From Pterois miles (taxonomy: Eukaryota; Chordata; Actinopteri; Perciformes; Scorpaenidae), in the NCBI GenBank assembly GCA_947000775.1, contig CAMQGK010000638.1:22072001-22136000 (forward strand): a stretch of DNA of 64,000 bases, written 5' to 3'. The position numbers and the translations under genes are program-made. Numbering within the stretch: the stretch's first letter is position 1; the number at the start of each line of letters is the position of its first letter. Below the pieces are notes generated by a model. The model was given only the letters and a program-made list of their open reading frames with translations, did not search any database and had not been told where the DNA came from. Shown in pieces: positions 13,755 through 24,800 of this stretch.

Positions 13755-13815
13755 CAGAGGAGTCGCCCCCTGCTGGCTATTAGAAAGAATGCAAGTTTAA
13801 GGCACTTCCTCATTG
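13755..13815 (+). repeat. Dispersed repeat, copy 2 of 4 (3' remnant)
   Basis: Carries the terminal block GAGTCGCCCCCTGCTGG that the main part at 12,800-13,190 lacks; it is separated from that part by a nested insertion. Confidence 0.8.
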
Positions 13816-14068
13816 ACCTGGAGGTTCCCAGCTGAGCTGAACTAAATAGAAAATATTACCTACAGTAACGTCAGCTTGTCAGTAGATGAGACACTGCAAT
13901 CATCAATCCTTGACACAAGCTTATTCAAACAAACGACATGTCAAACAAATAGTTGCAGTACATGCCGCAAAGTAAGAGCAGGAGTGATTGTGTTTGTAGC
14001 CTTCAAACAGTAACAATAATGCCCCAGAGTAGAAGGGATAAAACCAGTTTACGTTCTATCACCTATTA

Positions 14069-14898
14069 AAGCTTCAGTAGACAGAAATGTTTTGGCATCA
14101 TTGGGCATCATCATTTTCTCTAAGTGCTCTTAGAGAAAACTAGACTTCTGCACCTCCTCATGGCTCCTTCAGGCTTTAGAAAATCTAGCCCAAGACAGGA
14201 GACTGTCCAATCACAGGTCATTTCAGAAAAAGAGAGAGAGCATTCCTATTGGCGGTGTCCATCTGGTAGTCGGTGCTTGGTATTTTTTCCAGATCACAAA
14301 CTTTCTCATCCATCCACTTATCCCATTAGGGGTTACAGGGGGGCTGGAGCCAATCCCAGCTGGCATTGGGTGAAGGCGGGGTACACCCTGGACAAGTCAC
14401 CAGTCCATCACCGGGCTAACACATAGAGACAGACAAACATTCCCACTCACATTCACACCCACCTTGGAGTCATTAATTCACCTACTGTACACTGCATGTC
14501 TTTGGTCTGTGGGAGGAAGCCGGACAACCCGGAGAAAACCCACACTAACATGGGGAGTGCCACGCACATTCTCATGTTGCAGCTAAACAGTAACTACAAG
14601 ATGTTTCTGGAAACATTCTGGTGAGAAATAGTCATTCCAGTAACAATATTGGTTCATATTTGATCAGCGCTGCCTAGTTTGACTGTTTGATCAGAGTTTG
14701 TGAGACGGCAGGCTCCAGCTTGGCTCTGATTGGTTGTTTTCTTCCAGTCTGTGAAATCTTGCAGAAGCCATTAGGAGCACCGGAGGTCACCGGAGGAACA
14801 TGATTTCTTTTAGATTACCTGTCTCATGCACTACTGTCAGGATATAATGGCCAAAAATATGACTTATATTTGCTTCAATTCTACCCACTGCTGCTTTA
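14069..14898. mobile_element. MITE with TTAAAGC terminal inverted repeats, split by a LINE fragment
   Basis: The left end reads TTAAAGCTTCAGTAGACAGAA; the right end, reverse-complemented, reads TTAAAGCAGCAGTGGGTAGA. A TA lies directly outside both ends. The interior is cut by the LINE 3' fragment at 14,290-14,575. Related sequence lies at 35,145-35,470, and its end-like sequence recurs near 12,645. Confidence 0.65.
14290..14575 (+). mobile_element. LINE 3'-end-like dispersed fragment
   Basis: Contains GGCTGGAGCCAATCCCAGCT, then a CCAGTCCATC block, TGCATGTCTTTGGTCTGTGG and GAGAAAACCCACACTAACA in order. The same order recurs at 45,690-45,900 and, reversed, at 55,075-55,345 and 55,625-56,016. 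A family name from memory (RTE/Rex type) is tentative. Confidence 0.7.
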
Positions 14899-16109
14899 AT
14901 AAATACAAGTATGTATGTAATGTAATGTAAGGTTTTTATTTCCTTATTTACTCATGATTCACGACTGTCTAGTATTATAGAAAACACCTATGATTTCAAA
15001 CTTCAACAATAAAAACCATCCACACAACTGTATTATCTTATCTAACATGAAGTAATTATAAAGAAGGAGAGACAAAGTGAAGTGCAGCTGTGTGAGAAGA
15101 GAAATGTGCTAAAAAAAATGCTTGCAGGATTACAGGATTTAGGACACTGGTCGACTGTGAGGGATTATCTGCAGCAGCTCTATGTTTATAGGTCATCAGT
15201 GACCTCTAGTGGCCAACTGCAGAACTTCAGCAGCTTAAAAACAAACTGAGCCTCTTTATTTGACTGAACTTTATTTTCCTTTTCCTCTACTTTGACAGGA
15301 GCATTGTTTTAAATAACCTTACAGTTTGTACAAATATAGTACAATGTCCTCAGAAATGCATTACAGCCAGAGGGATGACTTTTGACACGGTGAATGCACA
15401 CAAAGTGATGTTGCTCTACTCAGTGTTAACACTCTACGGGAACTACACATGGACAGTGCGTGTGTGCATGGAGATGATTGGGATCATTGCATTTTTGTGC
15501 AGCTATTGCCATCAGGTTACAATGTTGATCAACATGATATACAGTATGTCACATAGAACTTGCATATTAAATACCTACCACCTTCTACAGATTTCCACCT
15601 GAGAACAAATCACCGTTCACATTCTTAGATTTGTCAAAGCGCACAAAGTAAAACAATCTTACGGAGGAGAGAGAACAAGTATTGCTGTTGCAGATACAAA
15701 GTGTGAGCGGGAAGTGGAAGCTTTAAATCATTGGTTGATATTAACAGTGACACAAGCAGGAGGTGGTGCAGCACGAAAGCTTCAGATACACAATTATGTT
15801 CACAGCTTTCCTACAAAACGTGGAACAGGACCCCTCAGGAGTAAAAAGTGATGTTTGAATGGATATAAATAAACAAAAAATAAAATATGTCTTTAGTCAT
15901 TATCATGCAGTTGCATTCACTGCCATTTATACAGCACAAACATCTGAACACCAATACAACTGATACACACTGTGCAAAGTTAAAGGGAAAATTCACACCA
16001 AATCAGAAGTCACATGCAAAATGTTGCATGTCAACACCTTTAATCAAAGAAAGCTGTGATAATAACATCACACGACCGTATTTGGGGTTGGCCCATTGAC
16101 GCTGAATAT

Positions 16110-16330
16110 TGGTGCCTTCAAATGGGGTCGTGTTTACCGTGTTTACAAGATGGGAAGTCGTGTACGCGATATGCATGGTGTTCAAGGGGTTAAGTCATGA
16201 CAAACATAATGACCGTGGAGAAAGCTGAGGCTGTTGAGAATATCAACGTTTTCCTCAGACATATTATAAAATTACCAAGAAAAACTATATATGACTAAAA
16301 TGACAATATACTGTACAATATTAACTTAAT
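16110..16330 (+). repeat. Short dispersed repeat shared with 3.3 kb
   Basis: Second copy of the GCCTTCAAATGGGGTC repeat; both copies then carry a block near GAGAATATCAACGTTTTCC/GGAAAATGCTGATATGC. Confidence 0.5.
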
Positions 16331-16989
16331 ATGCACCGATAAATGAACTTCCATGGACTCCACCACTTCTCACAAAGTGAAACACATCACAAGTCGTGAA
16401 CTCTGAGTTTTCAGAAACTTTGCACTTATGACATGAGGCGGGTGCTCATCTGGGCCCAACTCGTAAACACAACATTTAAAGGCACCATAACTTACTGAAC
16501 TCAATAGACGTTTGTTTGCAATATTACAGATGGGCGACGCAGGAAATAAATGTGTGGAAAAAAATAACAAACGCAGAGGCTTGAAAGTGCCATGAATCCA
16601 AACCAGCCACAGTGTTCGTTTCTGTAAACCATGGGATACGCCCAATGTCGAGATTTCAAATAACAACCATAACAATATAGCTGCTGTAAATAAACAACCA
16701 CCGCCCTCAGCGGACTTTCTTACGTAAAAAGCAAACAACATTTTGTAAAAAGCATCAAGCCAACGTTGACTTCTGGACAAATGCTTCAAAATTCACATGT
16801 GTAATATTTACTGGCATATTTTATGTGCTAGAGAAAAATGTTAAAATCTCTTGAGCTTATGTTAACCACAGACTTTACTTCAGGCATCTAACTAAAAACC
16901 CATTCAAACAACCCACTGACGTCTAGATGAGGGAAGCGGAAATACTAAAATGCTAACTAATTTCCAGGTTTTAGCACTCATTCCTGCAG

Positions 16990-17660
16990 CTCTCTACCCT
17001 ACCATACTACTGAGTATGCCAGTACAACAGATCTTGTATGTCCCAATACGTAGTACAGTATGTCAAATGCAGTATGCCAAAATACCAGGATGTTCCACAA
17101 TATGTGGTCACATTTTGTGTTGGAGGCGGGCTCCCGTTCATTCTAAGAGAGTTGCTCAAATGGCTTAAATGCCGAGTGATAAAGCAGCCGGATCATCCAC
17201 CGATATTTGGCATCCACTGGGCCCATAGAGCAGGCGCAGTAGTGGCTCCTTTAACTCCGCCCCCAAGTGCTCGCTCCAGCCCCGGTCTGGGTCTCATTCA
17301 CATGAATGGAGGAACGAAAATAACTCTGGATTCAGCTATTAGTGCATTTTACAACTTTTAGGGCCTAATGATTTCAATAAGGACTATTCAGGTGCCCCAG
17401 TGGTAGTCTGTGGGAAAAAGTCTTTTTGGGCCCAGTGGCATCACGTGATGGATGCAGAGGTTTTGGGCCACTATGAAAATTGGCATCAAAGCCTGGTAAA
17501 CGTCCTGGGGGCTTGGGATTTATGAGCAAGAGGGTCAAAGTTCAAGGTACAATGTTATGATGAAGTAGTATGTCCCAGTTGTTTGCATACTGCATGCAGC
17601 AGTACGGATTTTGTAAGAGCAGCTGCAGTATGTACTAAAAAAAAAAAAGAAAAAAAAGAG
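16990..17660. mobile_element. Probable degenerate DNA element with AGTATG-rich ends
   Basis: Both ends are rich in AGTATG/CATACT words (TACTGAGTATGCCAGTAC on the left, TGCAGTATGTACT on the right), suggesting decayed inverted ends. The interior is GC-richer and non-coding. The right end runs into an A-rich tract at 17,637-17,665. Exact termini could not be set. Confidence 0.4.
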
Positions 17661-18814
17661 AAAAAGCATGCAATTTGGAACGTAGCCGACCACTTTCATA
17701 CCGTGTAACACTGGTTGGTCAGTGGTTTTGAAAGTGGGTCCTTGAGGCGGTTCCGGGGGATCCCCAGCCTATTTTGGTCATACACTTTCTGTAATAAAAC
17801 ATCTAACAGCAAAAATCCAAACAGATGGGAAACACTGGGACAAAATCTTATCAAATGGGGGTCTGTGGTCTAATTTGTGTCAGTTTAAGGGTCTTTGATG
17901 TGAAAAAGTTTGGGAACCACTATAATAGGTCACGTTCTGCACACTCTACTACAGCATTTTAGCTCTGACCAATAGCGAAAACATCCACATTCAATGTATC
18001 CGTGGTTTGCAGAAAGGTACATAGCCAACACTCTTTCCTGGCGACTGGGCAGGTGAATCATAATACTGCACCCTTCACAGGCTGAAGAGCTCAACCAAAC
18101 TGAATACCTATAGCATAGTTTGGATAAATGGGCCAAACTAACTTCTTAAAGGGGCCGAAGACAAAAATGAGCTTTAATTTGTCACCCATCTGTATATCCA
18201 AAGCAGTTTGGAGCTTTTTATGAACAGCAAAATGTCCTCATATCTTTGAAAAACGCTCCGTGGCTGCATGACCTAGTCAATTATTCACTTCCTCTATGTC
18301 TCAAAATAACATCAGTACAAACGATCTCCCTGCTGTTCAGCTTCAGGAGAAACTGGCTCACGTTCACAACGTTGTAGAGACTGAATATGTAGATTCTGTA
18401 TTTAGGATGGACTTTCCCTTTAAGATCATAAGAAGCTTTTGTCCACCTGATACACCAAAGCCACTATTTCACAATATTTGACGGATCTGACATGCTGGTA
18501 AAATTCATGTTTTACATGAGAATCATCAGAAAGGCATATGGCTCTATCAGTACACCATCTTTTCATGTGCTTGTCAGTCTACACCAAAGGCTACGTTGCA
18601 TCCTTTATACATCCAGCCTGCTCTAGTGCTCCTATAGTGCTCCACCACAAATTGAATACACATCTTCATGATTGTCATCCTCATACACAGAGCTTTCAGA
18701 GAATCAACAAATAACTAAAGATTTTTGAATTCATACCATTTGTATCTGACTGTGTTATACAGCATGCAAGCTTCAAACAATGTGTGTTATCACTTGAGAA
18801 AGCTGTCATTTCAG

Positions 18815-21800
18815 TCAGTGCAAAGAGGTGAAGCTGACACTTTTATGGCCCCTGGCTTTGGAGCTGGGGCCCGCAGCGTCCGGAGAGGTAGGGGAAACAG
18901 GGTCATCGAAGGAAGGATTGGGGATATGCAAAGCCACCTGTTTGCTTTTCTTTGACCGAGTCTTGGTGTGCCGTGGAGGGGAGGCATCGCCAGCGGTGTG
19001 GCGGGCCCCGCAGCTCGCGGAGAGCTCCGGAGAGGGGTCAGAGTTCACCACGGGGCTATCGTCTGGGCAGGTATGAGCTGTGTGAGGTTTCCCCTGAGGA
19101 CATGAGGAAGACAGGAGCGGAGGGAGAGTGGCCGACTCCAGCAGACCTTTAGTTCCCTGTGTGCACTGGGGAGTAAGAAGACATGACGTGATGAGATGAG
19201 CCGGTGAAGTTAACAGGGTGAACAGCAGGGTGTTAAATCACTTCAGCGAACGAAGCAACAGCTGTGCAAGATGAGTCACAGACGAGCTGAGAGAGCAAGC
19301 AGGACCCACAACAGGTCCGAAGCAGGAGCTCGCAAATGTTTCATGTCATAGATCTGCATGAGGATGCACATTAGACCGAGGGAATCATATCTGATAGCTG
19401 TTAAGCTCAAGAGCTGATACATAGAACTTGGTACAAAATTGCAAAGGAGGGATGAAATCACAAGTCAGTGTCAAATCAAGACAGGCAAGTCCCAAGTCCT
19501 AAACTATGAGTCCTAAATAAGTCCTAATGTATTCTTCACCAAATGTAATGCCATTTGTGTTTCCATCCTGCATGCTTTTCATACTGCAATTCATTTTTAT
19601 TGACCAAAGCATTGTTTTTGTTCACAGACAAAATTATCTTCATGGTTTTCTTCTGCAACTTGACTAGACGCTATCAGATTCAAACTAAGTGGATCTGGGG
19701 AATTAGGCCAAAGAGTTGACTTGCTAGGAATGGATAGCGTTAACACTAGTTGGTTCAGAAAATGAATTGATTCAAGGGAACCTTTTTAAATAACTTACTT
19801 TTTCATCTTTGTCCTTGTCAAAAGGCTCAAGTCCAAGAGAAGTTTAGAGTCGAGCCTAAAGTCGTCAAATTTGTGACTCGAGTCCACACATCAGAAACAT
19901 AGTATAAAAGACTACTCCAGCAAGCTAGTGATGCACTTAAAGAATGTTTAGGGGTTTCTGTTCTGAAGACAAGGGCAGAGCTGGATTTACAGTCGACGCA
20001 AGAGGTTAATGGGAGTCCTGCTGCAGTTTGACATCCTTTCAACAATAAGGTGATTCAAACTGCTTCACATAAGACATAAAGGTATAAAGACAAGATATAA
20101 AAGAAGTATATAAAAAGAAATTCTTCTGAAGTCATGGTACTATTTTCATTATTATTGTTGTCATGATTATTTATTACTGGTTTTCATTTATTTCTATTAT
20201 TATTTCTATTATTATTTCTGATTATGTTATTGTCGTATTGTTGTCTCGTGTGTCTTTTGACATTGCTTGTTTATATGGAAAAGAAGCATGGCAATACTAT
20301 TTTAGCATTTGTGGGAAAATTATGTTTCACAATAAAACCATTTAAAACAAGACAATGTAAAAAGACATAAACAGGATTTAAAAGTACGATAGAAGATTAA
20401 AATAAACTAAGATAGAATAAAACTGACTAAACACAACAGTAAATAGCAAACAGTCCCAAATTTAAGTTCATACAGTGCAAACAGAGAAGTCTTTTTAGCC
20501 TTTTAGCTTTGCTTCGGTCTTCAGCAGCTAAATGCTCCACTATGTTCACTAGCTAGTCGTTAACTTTGTTCGAGTGGATAGTGTACAATAGGTTAACCAG
20601 AGCTTTTTCACTGGAAACAGTGGAGCTGAAAACAACTGGAAACAAAGCTGATGTGTCCTCCAGAGTCAGTAATAATTCTTTGTGGGTTTGTCATAATGAG
20701 CAACATCTTTCACATTACACATAGAAATGTTAATGTTAACATAAACGTATAGATCGGTGCAGCTTTAAATACTGCTTTTCACCTGATTTAAGTTTAAAAT
20801 GCCCTTAGCCTTTAACATATACTGCACTCAAAGTGTGAATAATGGATGACCTTCACGAGCGTAAAGCCTCAGGGGCCGTTTTTCATTTCGATATAAAACA
20901 TTAACTGTTAATCCAGGTTTAAAACCTGCCAGTTCGCTTTAACGTCTCAGTTTAGACGGTAGAGATGCGTTAATTCCAGGTCAATCCAGCCTGGCTGTCA
21001 GCACTTTCTCATTTGTTTCCCCTTTATGGAGCCGCTCACCCTCACAAAAAAAACGCATCCATCAGATATTAAGTGCTGGTTTATTCCCCACAGTTCCATA
21101 TCATGCGCCTCTAAACGAGCTTCCTCCTACAGTTAATATATCTTTTCAAATAGATGAAAACTGTATAATGTACCTAACGCACCTTTTAACACACCTCCCA
21201 TCACAAACATGTTTCTACCTTGACAAGAACAATTTCTTGGAGAAAAACTGAATTCTGGCAAATCTGTGGTCACATTTTAAAGATAAAACAATATAGTGGG
21301 ATTATTTCAACCATGTCTACACATCTGTATAAATTATACACACTGCACTGTGTTAAATTATGCACTGAGCAGCATATGTATGAAGCCATGCAGGAGGACA
21401 GCAGCCAGCCAGCGTACAAACACAGCGGTGGGCATGGAGACTCTGCACTCGCTTTCCCTTTTCTCTGAACAGGCTTACCGAGCTCAAGCATCACCTTTTC
21501 CTGCACTAACAGCGGCTAATCAGCCTGTGCAGACCACAGCAAAGTCCAGACATTTCTCCTCCTTGTGTTGGTGGCAGGATGCAGAGACAGACCACACAGA
21601 ACAGGGAGTTAGGACTGGATGAAGAGACACAAATAACACTATGACAGGTCGTTAGGAGCTTCTGTTCCCTTGGAGAATACTTTTATACTATATATAGATA
21701 TGCAAACTGGGAGGGTGAACAATGAAAAGTGAGGAAACAGATGATGACTTGCATGGACAAAAATACATGTTTTTATTATTATTTTACATTTTAGATAGTG

Positions 21801-24800
21801 ACAAAATAGAAAAACAAACATGTAATGACGGCTGTATGAGAAACAACGCTGGTTGTCTTGATGGGTCACAAATAACTCGGCACTTTGACTTTATATGCAG
21901 ACAAATATGAACAGGTGAAAGTGAACCAACACAGAGCAATAAAAACAAGGATCTTTCCTCACAGCTTCACCAGTGTATCAACTGAATTCAAAAGAATATT
22001 TTTACACACTAACCAAACCCGACAACTAAACCATTTTGGGACTAGAAACAGCTCCAACTGGCTTTCAGTTCATTCCAAACACACAACCAATAAAAAGAAG
22101 GTTTTATAGCTGTCTTATTTTGGTGTAAACAAAAGAGAAATGCCAGACAGCAGCTACTCTACCACATGATATGACAGTAATATGGCTCAGAATGCAACTC
22201 TCTCTGAACCGCAGTCAACATCTTGCAAACAAAAGTTGCTGTACAACTCTCCACTACTGGCATACCTGCGTTACTGTCACAGAGAACAACAAAAGAGAGA
22301 AGACGAGCTCGGAAACAGCATCTGAGTCTTCACTTCTTACAACTCCTGCTCTCCTCCTCCCTCATAAAGCACCCTGAGTCGACATGCTGCTCATGACAAA
22401 ACACTGAAACAACAGAGGTGTCCCTGTTGCTTCAAAAGAAAAATATCCGTAAACCTGATTTGGAGGTAAACATGGCCGACCTGTTCAGCAGCATGAACTG
22501 CTCAGAGCAGGTGTCTGAACTCATCAGACTAGCAAGGCCAACAGCCAACCACACATTACGAAAAGACAGTTTACAAGAATAGTACTTTTTGTAAAACATG
22601 CTTATTTGCTCATGTCTGTATGCTAAATATGAAGCTACTGCCAGCAGCAGTTTACCTTAGCTTAGCTTAACACAAAGACTTGAAACAGGGAGACGAGCTA
22701 GCCTGGGTCTGCAAACACATCTACTGTATGTAAGAGGTGGAAGTAGTCACCATGACGTCACCCATTGGTTTGTGGACTGTTGTTGTGAAGCCTCGAGCTC
22801 AGCGTTTTGGACGTCGCCATTTTGTTTTATTGCAACCAGAAGCGGCTCAAGAGGGTGGAGCTAAGTGCAACCGAACACTGAATAGGACCAGAATGTTCCA
22901 GTTAACTGTCACACACATTGTGAAAAGGTTAAAGGTCCTGTCAATCACAAGGTAGCCACGCCCTAAAGCATACCCTGCTTTATGGTCTATTTGACTCTAA
23001 ATGGGTTCATAATTTACTAAATGAACATCATGCTGTATAGACCAAAAACCAAAAAATGTTCACAGTGTTTACTGAGGTAATAAATCAAGTGAGAAGTAGG
23101 CTCATTTTCTCATAGACTTCTATACAATCAGACTTTTTGCAACCCGAGGAGTCGCCCCCTGCTGGATATTAGAAAGAATGAAAAAGTGGCTTCACTTTTC
23201 AGACAGTACACGGACACTTTTGAAAGTGGACATAACACAGTCTTCCTCTCAAAAGTAAGTTGAAATCAACACACTCAGGGGTTTTACTGGTCAAGCCTAA
23301 CTTAGCATGGTAAGACCAGTAGCTTTGGGTGGCTTACGTTACCTAATGTTAGCAAACCCAAAGGGATATTGCTGCATAACTGACATTACTGCGTCACTTT
23401 ACTGTTACGCTATTTTCAGCATTTACTATGACCACTTGTGGTCCCGGTGGCCATCGTTCAGCGAGCTTTAACACACAGACATGAGTGTACACCAAGTTGT
23501 CAGTCTCTTTTAAAAAAGTCTTTTAAAAGTCTTGAACCCCTGACAGTGTATGCTGGGATTAACCCATACACTACAGTCAACAACAGGCAGCAGACAGATG
23601 CTGGGTTGGAGCTACAGCAGGCAACAAGACATCTGTCAGGCAGAGGAAGAGATTTGGTGGGAGTTAGGGGGTGCAGGCACAAGAGAGGGGGATTCCTGCA
23701 AGCCAAAAGCCAGTCGGGAAGATCCTCCTACCACGTTTATCTCGCTTTTAGTGGCCAGAGTGGGCAGCTCGATGTCCGCACCGGCTGTCTGGACGGATTC
23801 ATCTGTGGGCAGGAAACCTCGTCTGTCGATCAAGCTGGAAAAAGTCACAAAGAAGGAAGATCCAAGTCATTAGGACGGTGTACATGGTCCGCTCCTTAGT
23901 GATGAATGCACACTGAACATTATGCTCACAGACTCTAAAGGTAAGAGAAACTGCAAACAACATATAAACATTTTCATGCACATCCTACAGGCAAGCACAT
24001 GCATCTTTCAAAATACGACAGCATAATAAGGTCGAGGAACAAGCTAAATGTAATATTTATTGATTACTTTAGAGAATTTAAATGAATGAGTCAATAAATA
24101 ATTCTAATAATCATCATCAAACACATCAAGAAAATGGTTGCACCACAGTAACAACAACTAGTGACTTCATAGGCCTCATGCAGGAGGCGATATTCATTTT
24201 GTGATTCAAACAGTATGCGAGATTTGGGACTAACCTGGGTGGCATGGGTCCACAGAGCACAGAGCAACAGTTGATAAAGATGTTTTTATGACTGTATGGG
24301 TTGGTGACATCTTCTCCACTCTTCCCTGACCAGGAGCCTTTAATCTGGAACAGATGTGATAGAAAATATGTCACTATTTTCATCCAACATGCATTTAAAT
24401 TGTTTTTTGCATTAACAGGTTATTATTGTGTTAACTTTGACAGACATAATTATTTTTTGTGAGCATTTCTTAAAATTCTATTCAAATGTGATATTCCTGC
24501 AATATTACGTAATTAACATAATATTTTATTTTTCAGATATTCCAAATTGTCTTACTAATTAATACACAAGACACCACAAAAATGTAACAACTGAACTGAA
24601 GGCACGACTCACATCTTCATTAGTGGTTAGATTGGAAGCAACCAAGTATGTATGGAAGCCCGAGAGGCCCAAGATGGACCAGACTGAGAAGAAACATATC
24701 ACCAGCTCCACTGCAGTGGACGGTTAAGTCAAGGAGAGAAAGTAAAACATGCTCACTGACGCAAATCTTAAACACGATTGTGATTAAAGGATATCTGCCT

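Larger units (their letters stand above)
11403..18814. other. Downstream flank / possible long 3' UTR of zdhhc18, repeat-rich
   Basis: This 7.4 kb has no recognised coding exon. It lies 3' of the zdhhc18 stop on the minus strand. The nearest minus-strand poly(A) hexamers I see are ATTAAA at 18,178-18,173 and AATAAA at 15,275-15,270 and 15,260-15,255, so the 3' UTR could be about 0.65 kb or about 3.5 kb. The rest is made of a GT microsatellite, the nested repeat cluster at 12.8-14.9 kb, and smaller repeats at 16.1 and 17.0-17.7 kb. Confidence 0.55.
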
